Of a stretch of 64,000 bases of DNA, positions 17,513-27,545 are shown piece by piece. The notes under the pieces were generated by a model that was given only the letters and a program-made list of their open reading frames with translations, ran no database searches and was not told the DNA's origin. The position numbers and the translations under genes are program-made. The stretch's first letter is position 1. Each line of letters starts with the position of its first letter. This DNA comes from Lachnospiraceae bacterium (GTDB lineage: Bacteria > Bacillota > Clostridia > Lachnospirales > Lachnospiraceae): the NCBI GenBank assembly GCA_024682115.1, contig JAIKZO010000108.1:55132-119131 (forward strand). The letters run 5' to 3'.

Positions 17513-18430
17513 TTATATACCGAAAAATTCCCTGCCCTGATCTATGTCGGCGTCTATCATCTTCTTCAGTTCTTCTTTGGTCTCGAACTTCATCTCGGGA
17601 CGTTTGAAAGCCAAAAGACCGGTCTCGATGTTTTGTCCGTACATGTCCCTGTCAAAATCATAAAGATATGTCTCCACCGAAACATGATCGCCTTCGGACA
17701 CGGTAGGTCTGACACCTATATTGGTTATACCCGGATAGACCGCTCCTCCGAAAGAAACTTCCGAATAGTAAACTCCCTTCGGCGGCAGTATCTTATCCTT
17801 ATCAGGATAAAGGTTCATCGTGGGAAAGCCGAGTTTCCTTCCGAGCTTGAACCCGGGCTTTACCGATCCCGTAAAAGAATACGGATGTCCGAGCAGTCTT
17901 GATACCTTCTCCATATTCCCCTTTTCTATCTCTTCGCGCACAAAAGACGAAGAGATATCGCGACCTTCAAGTCTTACCTTATCTATGATCTCAACTTCAT
18001 AACCGTATTTCCCGGCAAGTCCCGACAACAGTTCGCTGTTCCCAAGACCTTTATATCCGAAAGAAAGGTCGTCTCCGGCCGCAACGTATTTCATGTTGAG
18101 CATTCCGACAAGGATATTTTCGATAAAATCCTCCGGAAGTATATGAGCGGTCTCATCGTTCAGCGGATATTCAATGAGATGATCTATCCCGAGTTCTTCA
18201 AAGATGATCCTTTTTTCCCCTATTGTAGTGATATCCTTTATATCCCTCCCCTGGAAAAAGGATGCGGCACTCATGTCAAATGTAAAGACCGCACTCTTAA
18301 GACCCTCTTCTTTCTTTGAAAGGATAAATTCGAGCAGCTTTTTATGCCCCATATGTATACCGTCGAACTTACCGATCGCCACCGCAGTCGGTTCTTCTAT
18401 ATGAAATTCTCTGTCTGTTATGATCTGCAT
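17513..18430 (-). CDS. ribF: Bifunctional riboflavin kinase / FAD synthetase
   Basis: Makes FMN from riboflavin and FAD from FMN. The N-terminal FAD synthetase domain is a nucleotidyltransferase with AIGKFDGIHMGHKKLLEFI (GxFDGxHxGH motif, about residues 18-36). The C-terminal riboflavin kinase domain carries GRKLGFPTMNL and KGVYYSEV. Length 305 is typical. It follows truB by four bases; truB-ribF is a conserved pair. It uses riboflavin taken up by RibU encoded at 34.4 kb. Confidence 0.96.
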   Translation of the reverse strand: MQIITDREFHIEEPTAVAIGKFDGIHMGHKKLLEFILSKKEEGLKSAVFTFDMSAASFFQGRDIKDITTIGEKRIIFEELGIDHLIEYPLNDETAHILPEDFIENILVGMLNMKYVAAGDDLSFGYKGLGNSELLSGLAGKYGYEVEIIDKVRLEGRDISSSFVREEIEKGNMEKVSRLLGHPYSFTGSVKPGFKLGRKLGFPTMNLYPDKDKILPPKGVYYSEVSFGGAVYPGITNIGVRPTVSEGDHVSVETYLYDFDRDMYGQNIETGLLAFKRPEMKFETKEELKKMIDADIDQGREFFGI

Positions 18431-18434
18431 ATAT

Positions 18435-19430
18435 TTACTCGGGCATGAACATCTTTACGGGAGAAAAACATTTCCTTACGGAATGGTAATCGAATATCCC
18501 GTAGAACGATCCGTCATCGCCGTAGATCCTGTAGACCGCGCCGGGCTTAAAGCCTCCGTTCGACCTTTCGGGATCGTATTCACCGATAAGCTCCGGGGGA
18601 AGTTTGTTTCCGTTCCGCAAAAGCTTCATCCCTTCATTCTTCACATGTACGGGCGGATATTTATCCAATATTATGTCAACCGGCACTATGATGTTCGAAA
18701 GACCGTCCTCTTCTTTGAGTGTCCTTATCTCATCGAGGGTGTAAGCGTCTTCGACCCCGAACCGGCCAACCTTCGACCTTTCAAGATGCTGCATGCATCC
18801 GCCGCATTTAAGCGCATTCCCTATATCATGGCAAAGGGTCCTTATATATGTTCCCTTCGAACAGACAACACGCATCTTGACAACTTTATGTAAACCAAGC
18901 TCGTTTATCCTGCCCGTTTTTTCATCAAACGAATTATGTAAACTAACGAGTTCTTCGTCCGGTATATCAAGGACTTCTATCTCCTCAATGGTTATCTTCC
19001 TCGCTTTTCTTTCAACCTCGACACCTTCACGTGCGAGTTCATACAGTTTTTTGCCGCCTACTTTGAGTGCCGAATACATCGGAGGTATCTGTTCGATCTC
19101 TCCCGTGAAACGGCTTATCGTATCCTTTATCTCTTTATCCGTCAGAGATCTCAATGCTTCGGTATTGTCGGACAGTATCCTGCCCGACATATCCTGGGTA
19201 TCGGTCGAGATCCCGAGTCTCATGACGGCGATGTATTCTTTCTTTTCGTCGGTCAGAAGGTCACAGAGCCTGGTCGCATTACCCAGGCAAACAGGAAGAA
19301 CCCCTACCGCATCCGGATCAAGGGTTCCCGTGTGTCCAATCTTTTTCATATTAAGGATCTTGCGAAGCGAAGCTACGACATCGTGCGATGTGTATCCCGC
19401 TTCCTTGTAAACGTTCAATACTCCGTCCAT
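18435..19430 (-). CDS. truB: tRNA pseudouridine-55 synthase
   Basis: Converts U55 of the tRNA T-loop to pseudouridine. The start MDGVLNVYKEAGYTSHDVV is normal and the catalytic Asp lies in KIGHTGTLDPDAVGVLPVCLG. The conserved YSALKVGGKKLYELAREG and SKGTYIRTLCHDIG follow. Length is 331 residues. Two copies of the dispersed TTATGTNAACY motif (18885 and 18934) sit in this gene and encode G-L-H-K and S-L-H-N in a small insert between the catalytic and PUA-like parts. Confidence 0.96.
   Translation of the reverse strand: MDGVLNVYKEAGYTSHDVVASLRKILNMKKIGHTGTLDPDAVGVLPVCLGNATRLCDLLTDEKKEYIAVMRLGISTDTQDMSGRILSDNTEALRSLTDKEIKDTISRFTGEIEQIPPMYSALKVGGKKLYELAREGVEVERKARKITIEEIEVLDIPDEELVSLHNSFDEKTGRINELGLHKVVKMRVVCSKGTYIRTLCHDIGNALKCGGCMQHLERSKVGRFGVEDAYTLDEIRTLKEEDGLSNIIVPVDIILDKYPPVHVKNEGMKLLRNGNKLPPELIGEYDPERSNGGFKPGAVYRIYGDDGSFYGIFDYHSVRKCFSPVKMFMPE
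18885..18944. repeat. Two copies of the dispersed motif inside truB
   Basis: TTATGTAAACC ends at 18896 and TTATGTAAACT covers 18934-18944, in the same orientation, 49 bases apart. On the coding strand they read GGT TTA CAT AAA and AGT TTA CAT AAT. They belong to the motif described in the findings. Confidence 0.8.
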
Positions 19431-19448
19431 GATATCTCTCCGGCCGTA

Positions 19449-20405
19449 TCAGGCTCCTTCAAGCTGCATGGCTATCGAATCGGACAGATTGTTCACAACA
19501 TCGTGAAACGAACCGCTCATCGTAAAACCTGCCGCCCTTACATGGCCGCCGCCGTTATAGAATTTCGCGATCTTTGCGACATCGACGTTTCCGCCGGAGC
19601 GGAGCGAGACCTTGTAACTTTGGTCATCCAGTTCATACATGAAGATCGCCACCTCGACACCCTTGGTGTACTTAAGCTGGTTAACGATACCTTCAAGATC
19701 ATGGGGCGTGGCTCCGTAAAACTCCATCGTCTCCCTGTCGATCTTTGATACGATGCATTTTCCGTCCATAAAAAGGATACTCTCTACAAGTGCCCGTCCG
19801 AGCATCTCGTTCTGTATCCTGGTCTTTTCGTAAAAAGTCTCATCGATGATCCTCGGATAATCAAATCCGTAAGAGATGAGCTTTGATGTGACCACGAGCG
19901 TTTCCGGGGTCACGTTGGAATATCTGAGTACGCCGGTATCATGTATCACGCCGACATAAAGAGCTTCCGCAACATTGATATCGATGAACCTCTCCTCGAA
20001 AAGCCCGAAGAGCAGTTCACAGGTAGAGGAAGCTTTCGGATCAACTACCGAAACATCTCCGAAACCGTCGTTTGAAATATGATGGTCTATGATGATCCTC
20101 TTTCCGGCATCATCAAAGAATCTGAGTGCGTCTCCGTATCTGTCGCTCGATGAACTGTCAAGGCCTATGAACGCATCGAAGCGGCTGATATCCGTTTGGA
20201 AATCTCCGCGGATATCCGCTATGTCGGTGATGAAATCAAACTCCGATGCCGGTTTTTCGATCATCGGCACAATGACCGCATCCTTCAGTGCGTTTTTAAG
20301 ATACAGATATGTTCCCATGACGGAACCTATGCAGTCTCCGTCGGGTCTGATGTGTCCGGTTATCAGTATCGTCCGGCATCCTTCAAGTTCTTTTAACAGA
20401 TCCAT
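19449..20405 (-). CDS. nrnA: DHH family phosphoesterase, NrnA-type oligoribonuclease / pAp phosphatase
   Basis: Predicted nanoRNase that degrades short RNA oligomers and may hydrolyse pAp. The ATG at 20405 (MDLLKELEGC, 318 residues) has a GAGG site and avoids overlap with rbfA; a longer frame from 20480 is not family-like. Metal motifs are GHIRPDGDCIGS near residue 18, LDSSSSDRYG, and the DHH box IIDHHISN. The C-terminal DHHA1 domain has GGGHVRAAGFTM. Its place between rbfA and truB is conserved in Firmicutes. Confidence 0.92.
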   Translation of the reverse strand: MDLLKELEGCRTILITGHIRPDGDCIGSVMGTYLYLKNALKDAVIVPMIEKPASEFDFITDIADIRGDFQTDISRFDAFIGLDSSSSDRYGDALRFFDDAGKRIIIDHHISNDGFGDVSVVDPKASSTCELLFGLFEERFIDINVAEALYVGVIHDTGVLRYSNVTPETLVVTSKLISYGFDYPRIIDETFYEKTRIQNEMLGRALVESILFMDGKCIVSKIDRETMEFYGATPHDLEGIVNQLKYTKGVEVAIFMYELDDQSYKVSLRSGGNVDVAKIAKFYNGGGHVRAAGFTMSGSFHDVVNNLSDSIAMQLEGA

Positions 20406-20412
20406 GTTTACC

Positions 20413-20817
20413 TCAGTCAAGTTTCTTGTACTTTCCCTCAAGTTCGTTTTCGTCTCTTTCGGGTATGGTCGCAACCACATCGTCGATCATCTTTGACATC
20501 CTGACGCCGTATGCGATCGATTCATCGACTATGAACCTGATCTCGGGAGTGTTCCTTAAGTTTATCTTTCTGGCCAGTTCTCTCCTGATATATCCTTCGG
20601 CACTGTTAAGACCTGCCAGGGTGTCCTTTATGGCATTCTCGTCACCGAGTACGCTTATCCAGGCTTTACAGGTCTTTAAGTCGGGTGCCACCTCAACGGC
20701 GACAACGCTCGTCATCGGGCAGACCCTGGGGTCCTTGATGTCACCGCGGATGATCTCGGCCAGAACACGCAATACCTCTTCATTGATCTGGGTATTTTTC
20801 ATACTGTTCTTTCTCAT
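20413..20817 (-). CDS. rbfA: Ribosome-binding factor A
   Basis: 30S maturation factor that binds 16S helix 45 region. The ATG directly follows the infB stop (TAAATG). MRKNSMKNTQINEEVLRVL then IIRGDIKDPRV matches the family N-terminus, and NTPEIRFIVDESIAYGVRM is the KH-like C-terminal part. 134 residues. A second ATG five codons in is possible but less like relatives. Confidence 0.94.
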   Translation of the reverse strand: MRKNSMKNTQINEEVLRVLAEIIRGDIKDPRVCPMTSVVAVEVAPDLKTCKAWISVLGDENAIKDTLAGLNSAEGYIRRELARKINLRNTPEIRFIVDESIAYGVRMSKMIDDVVATIPERDENELEGKYKKLD

Positions 20818-23574
20818 TTATCTGGGCACCTCAACCATGATATAGGCTTCAACGATATCAAGTTCCTGCATGCTGTCGAAGTCTTCGAATACGAGTCCGC
20901 ATTCATAGCCTTCCTTAACTTCCTTGACATCGTCCTTGAATCTCTTTAACGAAGCGAGCTTACCTTCGTAGATCTGCTCTCCTTCTCTGGTGATACGTAT
21001 GAGACAGTTCCTCTCGAAGTATCCGTCCATAACCTTCGCACCGGCGATATTTCCGATAGCAGAAGCCTTGAATATCTGTCTTACCTCGGCATGTCCGATG
21101 ACCTTCTCCTCGAATACCGGATCGAGCATTCCCTTCATGGCAGCTTCGATCTCTTCGATAGCCTGGTAGATGACCTTATAAAGTCTGATCTCAACGCCTT
21201 CGCGCTCGGAAAGAGCCTTGGCCTGTGCATCGGGACGAACGTTAAATCCGATGATGATCGCGGAAGATGCCGAAGCAAGTACCACATCGGATTCGTTTAT
21301 CGCACCGACTCCTCCGTGGATACACTTAACGACAACCTCTTCGTTTGAAAGCTTTGTAAGACTCTGCTTAACGGCTTCCACGGAACCCTGAACATCGGCT
21401 TTGACGATGATGTTGAGTTCCTTTAAGTTATCGGCCTGGATCTGGTTGAACAGATCGTCAAGACTCATCTTGGCCTTCGTCTCCTCAACCTTCTTTTCCT
21501 TGTTCTGTGCGATATATGTTTCGGCATACTGTCTTGCCGTCTTATCGTTTTCATGTGCTATGAACACTTCGCCTGCTGAAGGCACATCCGAAAGACCGAG
21601 GATCTCGACGGGTGTCGAAGGCTTTGCATCCTTTACCCTTCTTCCCTTGTCGTCTATCATCGCTCTGACCTTACCGTGAGCGGCACCTGCGGAAACAAAA
21701 TCTCCGACATGGAGCGTACCCTTCTGTACCAGGACTCTGGCTACAGGTCCGCGGCCCTTATCAAGTTCGGCCTCTATGACAAGACCTCTTGAAAGCCTGT
21801 TGGGATTGGCCTTGAGTTCAAGTATCTCGGCGGTAAGAAGGATCGTCTCGAGAAGAGTTTCGATACCTTCACCCGACTTTGCGGATACGGGAACAAATTC
21901 CGTGGTTCCGCCCCAATCGACCGGAATGAGCTCGTATTCGGCCATCTCCTGCTTAACGCGGTCGATGTTCGCACCGGGCTTATCGATCTTGTTTACGGCA
22001 ACTATGATCTCTATTCCCGCAGCCTTTGCATGGTTTATGGCCTCAACGGTCTGAGGCATAACGCCGTCATCCGCAGCTACTACGAGGATCGCGATATCCG
22101 TTGAATTCGCTCCTCTCATTCTCATGGCCGTGAACGCTTCATGTCCGGGCGTATCGAGGAATGTGATGCTCTGTCCGTTTATGGTAACGGTATACGCACC
22201 GATATGCTGTGTGATACCGCCTGCTTCCTTATCCGTAACGTTGGTCTTCCTTATCGCGTCAAGAAGGGATGTCTTACCGTGGTCAACGTGTCCCATTACA
22301 CAGATAACGGGCGGACGCTTGACCATATCCTTTTCGTCTTCTTCATCCTCTTTAAGGAGTTCCTCTATGACGTCTACTTTGACTTCCTGTTCGCAGAGGA
22401 TATCATATTCCATCGCAATGTTCTCGGCTTCTTCATATGATATCTCGGTATTGACCGTAACGACCTGTCCCTGGAGGAAGAGCTTTTTGATTATAGCCGA
22501 AGGCTGAAGCTTCATCTTATCCGCCAGATCCTTTATCGTGAGCGATTCAGGAAGAGTGATGACCTTTATCTCGTCTTCAACGGTTTCCTCAACCTTCTTC
22601 TCAGGCTTGATAAACCTGCCGACCTTTGAGCGGTTCTTGATCTCCTGCTCGTCCTCGTAGATATGGTCTTTCTTGGAACGCTTGTCCTGATCTTTTGTGT
22701 TGCGCCGTTTGTCATCTTTTGCAGGAACCGGCATGCCTTGGCCAGGGCCGGCCTGGGCTCCACGGTTATCCTTGACAAATCTGTCTCCCGGCCTTCTTTG
22801 CATTCCGCTATCTTTCGGAGCACCGTCAGGGCGCCTCCTGTCAGGGCGAACACCTTCAGCAGCCCCCGCAGACGGCCTGCCTCCTTCTTTGAGGACACCG
22901 CCAGGGCCCTGAGGTCTTTTATCCCTGTTCCTTTCATCCCCTTGGTTCGGACGTTCCGTATATCCTTCACGAGCTGCCTCATCGATCCTGCTCCTCTCTT
23001 CTTTGTTCTTCTTAGAACGTAATTCGTCAAGTCTTCTTGCATTCTCCCTGAAATCGGAAGTCGTTTCCACGCTTGACGGAGCTGTTATGGGCTTGATTAT
23101 CTTATGCTGAACCTGATTGGCACCGGGTCTTGATGATGCCTGTCCGGGACGAGGTCCCTGAGGGCGCTGCTGGTTGGGCCTGTTCTGTCCCATGCCGGAA
23201 TTGTTGTTGTTCGATACAAAGATAATGCTCTTTTTCTTCTTGGGTGGCTCTCCTGCGGGAGCGGGAGCTTTCTTAACCGGAGCCTTGTTTTCATCCGCTG
23301 CCGGAGCGGGTGCCTTTTCGGCTTTGGGTTCTGCCGCCTTCTTGGCCGCGGGTGATTCCTTTGTCTTCTTTTCTTCGTCGGATGCTACCTTAGCCTTGGC
23401 AGGTGCTGCTTTCTTTTCGGGTTTTGCGCCGGCGAAAAAAGCCCTGGCAAGATCGGCACTTTCATCGGATATCGTTGAATTATGAGCCTTTGCTTCTATG
23501 TTCTTGGAAGCAAAGAACTCCAACACTTCTTTATTTGTCTTACCCAATTCTTTTGACAGTTCACTTACTTTCAT
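20818..23574 (-). CDS. infB: Translation initiation factor IF-2
   Basis: GTPase that brings initiator tRNA to the 30S subunit. 918 residues. Residues 1-50 form the N-terminal IF2N domain ([21 protein letters not shown]), followed by about 270 residues of low-complexity Ala/Lys/Pro then Gln/Arg/Gly-rich linker. A second IF2N-like region precedes the G domain with [14 protein letters not shown] (G1), [10 protein letters not shown] (G2), [12 protein letters not shown] (G3) and NKIDKPGAN (G4). The C-terminal domains are complete. The start overlaps the ylxQ end by 14 bases and has a GGAGG site. Confidence 0.98.
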   Translation of the reverse strand: MKVSELSKELGKTNKEVLEFFASKNIEAKAHNSTISDESADLARAFFAGAKPEKKAAPAKAKVASDEEKKTKESPAAKKAAEPKAEKAPAPAADENKAPVKKAPAPAGEPPKKKKSIIFVSNNNNSGMGQNRPNQQRPQGPRPGQASSRPGANQVQHKIIKPITAPSSVETTSDFRENARRLDELRSKKNKEERSRIDEAAREGYTERPNQGDERNRDKRPQGPGGVLKEGGRPSAGAAEGVRPDRRRPDGAPKDSGMQRRPGDRFVKDNRGAQAGPGQGMPVPAKDDKRRNTKDQDKRSKKDHIYEDEQEIKNRSKVGRFIKPEKKVEETVEDEIKVITLPESLTIKDLADKMKLQPSAIIKKLFLQGQVVTVNTEISYEEAENIAMEYDILCEQEVKVDVIEELLKEDEEDEKDMVKRPPVICVMGHVDHGKTSLLDAIRKTNVTDKEAGGITQHIGAYTVTINGQSITFLDTPGHEAFTAMRMRGANSTDIAILVVAADDGVMPQTVEAINHAKAAGIEIIVAVNKIDKPGANIDRVKQEMAEYELIPVDWGGTTEFVPVSAKSGEGIETLLETILLTAEILELKANPNRLSRGLVIEAELDKGRGPVARVLVQKGTLHVGDFVSAGAAHGKVRAMIDDKGRRVKDAKPSTPVEILGLSDVPSAGEVFIAHENDKTARQYAETYIAQNKEKKVEETKAKMSLDDLFNQIQADNLKELNIIVKADVQGSVEAVKQSLTKLSNEEVVVKCIHGGVGAINESDVVLASASSAIIIGFNVRPDAQAKALSEREGVEIRLYKVIYQAIEEIEAAMKGMLDPVFEEKVIGHAEVRQIFKASAIGNIAGAKVMDGYFERNCLIRITREGEQIYEGKLASLKRFKDDVKEVKEGYECGLVFEDFDSMQELDIVEAYIMVEVPR

Positions 23575-23902
23575 CTACTACCTCCGTTTGCTCCGTCCGT
23601 CCCTTAAGTTTAGCGATTATGTTTTTCCCAAGTCCGGGATCGGTCACCGCGAGAGCGGCGCGCTGTTCCTTTCCGAGGGCATGTCCCAATTCATCCTTGG
23701 TCCCGTATATAAAAAACGGGATCTTATGATATGCGCATGAATCGGAATAACTCTTTCTGGTATTGTCCGAAGCATCTGTTGCTATGATAACGAGAGTCGC
23801 CTTGCGGTCCTTTATCGCTTTTTCCACCGAAAACTCCCCCGAAACGAGGTTCCTTCCGGCCGCGCAAAGACCCAGCATGGCAAGTACGGGATCATTCTTC
23901 AT
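23561..23902 (-). CDS. ylxQ: L7Ae/L30e-like RNA-binding protein YlxQ
   Basis: Small RNA-binding protein of the L7Ae superfamily encoded next to infB; K-turn binding is known for relatives. I chose the ATG at 23902 ([17 protein letters not shown], 113 residues) because the longer upstream frame to 24124 is a translation of nusA's acidic tail in another frame. [20 protein letters not shown] and [17 protein letters not shown] are family-like segments. It overlaps the nusA end by 11 bases and infB by 14. The ylxR gene normally found between nusA and ylxQ is absent. Confidence 0.9.
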   Translation of the reverse strand: MKNDPVLAMLGLCAAGRNLVSGEFSVEKAIKDRKATLVIIATDASDNTRKSYSDSCAYHKIPFFIYGTKDELGHALGKEQRAALAVTDPGLGKNIIAKLKGRTEQTEVVDESK

Positions 23903-25112
23903 CTTCACCTGCTGCATCGTTTTCCGATTCGGATCCGTCTTCCCCGTAGTAGCCGTCCTCGGCATAGTCTCCGTCGTAATCTCCATCATAACCTTCTTCA
24001 TCGTATCCTTCGTATTCCTCGTCGTAATCCTCGTCGACGTAGTCTTCGTAACGGAATCCCGGAGAATCGGCAGCCTGAGTCTCGGACTTGATGTCGATCT
24101 TATAACCGGTAAGTCTTGCCGCAAGTCTTGCGTTCTGTCCTTCCTTACCTATGGCAAGTGAAAGCTGGTAATCGGGAACGACTACCTTTGCGGACTTTTC
24201 GTCGGGATCTGCAAATACGGCACTTATCTTTGCAGGAGAAAGTGCATTCTGTATAAGGACACCGGGGTTTTCATCCCAGTTGATGATATCTATCTTCTCG
24301 CCGCGGAGTTCGTCCACGATCGAATTAACCCTTGTTCCGTTCACACCTACGCATGCACCGACGGGATCCACATTGGGATTTGTTGAATAAACAGCCATCT
24401 TTGTACGGGAACCTGCCTCACGCGCGATAGCCTTTATCTCAACGGTGCCGTCCTTGATCTCGGCAACTTCCGATTCAAAGAGCTTTCTGACAAGCTCGGG
24501 ATGTGTACGGCTTACCAGGATGCGGGGTCCCTTGGGAGTCTTTTTGACTTCAAGGATATAAACCTTAACTCTTTCTGTCGGTCTGAAATGCTCGGTCTTT
24601 ACCATCTCGGATTCGTTAAGTAGTCCGTCGGCCTTACCGAGGTTAATGCTGATGTTCTTACCTACGTATCTTTGAACGATACCGGTAACAACGTCTTTTT
24701 CCTTGGCAAAATACTGATCGTAAATAACGTTTCTTTCTTCTTCACGGATCTTCTGAAGGATAACGTTCTTCGCATTCTGTGTGGCGATACGTCCGAATTC
24801 CTTGGACTTTATCTCAATGTTTACGGTGCTTCCGACCCTTACGCCCTTCTTGATCTCCTTGGCCTTTTCCTTGGGGATCATCGTGGTGGGATCATAGCCC
24901 TCAACGTTCTCGTCTTCTACAACCTTTTTCTGCGCGTAGCAAAGGAATTCTCCCGTTTCTCTGTCTACTTCGACGTTTACTATATCTTCGTTTCCGAAAT
25001 GGTTTCTGCAGGCAGTGAGCAGGGAAGCTTCAATAGCGTCAAATAACGTCTCTTTGCTGATATCTTTTTCCTTTTCAAGCATATCGAGCGCTTCCATAAG
25101 TTCTGTGTTCAT
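23892..25112 (-). CDS. nusA: Transcription termination/antitermination factor NusA
   Basis: RNA polymerase-binding factor for pausing, termination and antitermination. 406 residues: N-terminal domain (1-125), S1 domain (about 130-200, VVTGIVQRYVGKNISINLG), and two KH domains (VGACVGVNGTRVNSIVDEL, LAIGKEGQNARLAARLTGYKI). From about residue 354 a 50-residue tail follows, made almost wholly of Asp, Glu, Tyr and Gly, which most Firmicute NusA proteins lack. The gene lies 21 bases after rimP and overlaps ylxQ. Confidence 0.97.
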   Translation of the reverse strand: MNTELMEALDMLEKEKDISKETLFDAIEASLLTACRNHFGNEDIVNVEVDRETGEFLCYAQKKVVEDENVEGYDPTTMIPKEKAKEIKKGVRVGSTVNIEIKSKEFGRIATQNAKNVILQKIREEERNVIYDQYFAKEKDVVTGIVQRYVGKNISINLGKADGLLNESEMVKTEHFRPTERVKVYILEVKKTPKGPRILVSRTHPELVRKLFESEVAEIKDGTVEIKAIAREAGSRTKMAVYSTNPNVDPVGACVGVNGTRVNSIVDELRGEKIDIINWDENPGVLIQNALSPAKISAVFADPDEKSAKVVVPDYQLSLAIGKEGQNARLAARLTGYKIDIKSETQAADSPGFRYEDYVDEDYDEEYEGYDEEGYDGDYDGDYAEDGYYGEDGSESENDAAGEDEE

Positions 25113-25133
25113 TTTTCTTTCTCCTCCTAATGA

Positions 25134-25619
25134 TCAAAAATCCAAAGCAAGTCTGATAACCGCTATATTTTTCCTGTCAAACTCCGTATCTTCCGTTTTT
25201 CCGTCCGACACATCAACCGATATCGTGACCGTTTTATCGTCAAAGCTTTTAAGTATCCCGAAAAACTCTTTTTCCTTAAGTCCCGGCGGGCTCTTGTAAA
25301 GCTTTATCTCGACCTCCTGTCCGATACTGTAACTTAAGTGCCTGTCCTTTTTAAGCGTTCTGCCGAGTCCCGGCGAGCTCACCTCAAGGATATAGGCATC
25401 GTCTATATAGTCTTCCCGATCCAGGATATCGGACATCGCCCTTGAGACCGTTTCGCAGTCGTCTATCGTGACGCCTCCGTCCTTGTCTATATAGCACCTT
25501 AAGTAATAGTCCTGACCTTCTTTGACATACTCGACGTCGTAGATCCTGACCGCGGCATCCGCGGCGACTCCTTCGAGCAGTTCTTCGGTCTTTTTTTCGA
25601 TTTCTTCTCTTTTAGACAA
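25134..25619 (-). CDS. rimP: Ribosome maturation factor RimP
   Basis: Needed for 30S assembly. The start is TTG at 25619, with GGAAGGTGAT upstream. 161 residues; the DVEYVKEGQDYYLRCYIDKDGGVTIDDCE-type N-terminal domain is seen in the pieces DVEYVKEG and LRCYIDKDGGVTIDDC, followed by LEVSSPGLGRTLKK, the family signature. It opens the rimP-nusA-infB operon right after the terminator of the Na/Pi transporter gene. Confidence 0.94.
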   Translation of the reverse strand: MSKREEIEKKTEELLEGVAADAAVRIYDVEYVKEGQDYYLRCYIDKDGGVTIDDCETVSRAMSDILDREDYIDDAYILEVSSPGLGRTLKKDRHLSYSIGQEVEIKLYKSPPGLKEKEFFGILKSFDDKTVTISVDVSDGKTEDTEFDRKNIAVIRLALDF

Positions 25620-25649
25620 AAGATCACCTTCCCAATTTTATGTTGTTTT

Positions 25650-25688
25650 TTTAATAAAGAAGTGGTGGCCCTTTCGGCCACCACTTTC
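25650..25688 (-). terminator. Terminator of the Na/Pi cotransporter operon
   Basis: Minus-strand AAGTGGTGGCC, loop GAAAG, GGCCACCACTT, then a T-rich tail (CTTTATT). An 11-bp perfect stem about 25 bases after the transporter stop codon. Confidence 0.85.
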
Positions 25689-25710
25689 ATTACCATACAG
25701 AATGATAGCA

Positions 25711-27504
25711 TCATCCCGCATCCGTGTCAAGTTGATTAAAGTACAGAGCATGTGCCCTTTCGTATTCTTCGCTGTATGTATCCGTCATCTTAAGTGAAGA
25801 TATATATGAATGTGCGTTGTTCGCCGTTTCCGGATACACCCTGGTTATCGTAGCTTTACCGATGTTAGAGCAGGTGTCCGAAACATCGGTGATATTTGCA
25901 AGAAGGTCGGAGAAAAGGATACCGGCCCTTACCGTACAGTTCCCTTCCCTTAACCTCTCAAGGTGGTTATCGTGAAGACGGCTCGTAAGGGAACTCATAA
26001 CATTGCAAAGAGGTTCAACATGCCTTGCCGCATCGATATCCCTTTTTGAAAAGGCGCTGTTCGCAAGCTCGATTATATTGTTCAAAAGAAGCCTTGTGAG
26101 GTTGAGCTCCTTTCTTGCGTTGCTCGTGAACGATATGCCCTCGTCATACATCGCTTTGGCAGCCCTGGCCATATATACGGCGGAATCTCCGAGGTGCTCG
26201 AATTCCGAGACGACCTTATGGTACTGCGTCAGGATGAGGATAAAATTGTTCTCGCTTATATGGGGCGAAAGCTGAACGAGATAGTTATCCACCCGGTCCG
26301 TCAGAAGATCTATGTTCTCCTCTTCCTCCAGGATATCGTCGTAAGCCTTACCGTCAAATTTCTCTATAAGATCGTATGCCTTGTTGATGCTTTCGATCGA
26401 AGCATCGAACATGCTCATGAGCGCCGAATAACAGCTCCTCAATGCAAGGGCCGGAGTACTGAAAAAAACGGGGCTTAACGCATCAAGCTTATCGGTATAT
26501 TTGTTTTCCTTTTTGGGCTCATCCTTGACTATCCTGTAGCTGGTCCTCATGAACAGACTGACCATCGGGAGCAGGAGCAGGGCACATCCTAAGTTAAATA
26601 CCGTATTGGTATTTGCTATCCCGCCGGAACGGAAAGGCATGTCCCATATCCCGTCGAGAAGCCCGAAAGATCTTGCAATGATAACACCGAATATAACGAC
26701 CGCCGATTTGCTTAAGTTATAAAGTATGTTAACGATACCTACGCGCTTGGCATCCTGTTTTGCTCCTATCGAGCACACGATCGCAGTGGTAACGCAGTCA
26801 CCGAGATAAACTCCGACGATGACACTGTAAATCGACCTGAACGGGATATTGCCCGCCAGTGAAAAAGCCTGCAGGATACCGATCGTTGCCGACGAACTCT
26901 GAAGGACAAAGGCTATACCGGCACCCGTCAGATAACCGAGTATGGGATTGTCACCGAGATTGCTGAAAAGCCTGTCGACGATACCCGTCGATGCAAACTC
27001 GGAAACGGCCGCGGTCATGTTCAGCAGTCCTGAGAAAAGAATTCCGAATCCTATGGCGATATAGCCGATATTGTCGGATCTTCTGAACTTGAAGAACATC
27101 ACCATGCTGACACCGATTATAAGAGCCAGGGGCGCCAGTGTGACGGGCTGGAAAAGCCGGAGGAAAGAGGTCCCCTCGGCATTTACATCAAGCAGTCTTA
27201 TGATCTGACCGGTGACCGTCGTACCGACATTTGCACCGATTATGATACCCATTGACTGATCGAGTGATATGATACCCGCTGCGACAAGTCCGGATGTGAT
27301 GACGATCGTTGCGGTTGATGACTGGATGATTGCCGTTACCGCAATACCCAGTAAAAAGGCCTTGAAATGATTGTCCGTAACTCTCTCGAGAACGGTCTTT
27401 AACGCTCCCGAAGATCCTTCCTTGAGCGAATTGCCCATAAGACGCATTCCGTACAGGAACATCGCCAGTCCGCCCAGAAGTGAGATGATGTTGAAAATGA
27501 TCAT
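25711..27504 (-). CDS. Na/phosphate cotransporter with PhoU-like domain
   Basis: Membrane protein of the NptA/PNaS type, predicted to import phosphate with sodium. About residues 1-310 hold eight or more hydrophobic segments and the duplicated QSS motif of this family (AIIQSSTATIVITSG near residue 58; FVLQSSSATIGILQAF near residue 205). Residues from about 340 to the end form a cytosolic helical PhoU-like domain (FEHLGDSAVYMARAAKAMY). 597 residues. It ends the operon running from the small membrane protein gene at 32.8 kb, after fructokinase. Confidence 0.92.
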   Translation of the reverse strand: MIIFNIISLLGGLAMFLYGMRLMGNSLKEGSSGALKTVLERVTDNHFKAFLLGIAVTAIIQSSTATIVITSGLVAAGIISLDQSMGIIIGANVGTTVTGQIIRLLDVNAEGTSFLRLFQPVTLAPLALIIGVSMVMFFKFRRSDNIGYIAIGFGILFSGLLNMTAAVSEFASTGIVDRLFSNLGDNPILGYLTGAGIAFVLQSSSATIGILQAFSLAGNIPFRSIYSVIVGVYLGDCVTTAIVCSIGAKQDAKRVGIVNILYNLSKSAVVIFGVIIARSFGLLDGIWDMPFRSGGIANTNTVFNLGCALLLLPMVSLFMRTSYRIVKDEPKKENKYTDKLDALSPVFFSTPALALRSCYSALMSMFDASIESINKAYDLIEKFDGKAYDDILEEEENIDLLTDRVDNYLVQLSPHISENNFILILTQYHKVVSEFEHLGDSAVYMARAAKAMYDEGISFTSNARKELNLTRLLLNNIIELANSAFSKRDIDAARHVEPLCNVMSSLTSRLHDNHLERLREGNCTVRAGILFSDLLANITDVSDTCSNIGKATITRVYPETANNAHSYISSLKMTDTYSEEYERAHALYFNQLDTDAG

Positions 27505-27545
27505 AATCTTTGTTTCCGATCCTTATATTTGATGAACGGCCCCGG

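Noticed and set aside
23903..24124. N-terminal extension of ylxQ from 24124
   Set aside because: It reads the NusA acidic-tail DNA in another frame, has no ribosome site and no similarity to L7Ae proteins; the ATG at 23902 fits.
26721..26734. Additional dispersed motif copy in the Na/Pi gene and another at 6963
   Set aside because: Both match only TGTTAAC plus part of the flanks (GTATGTTAACG and CATGTTAACC), which is within chance.
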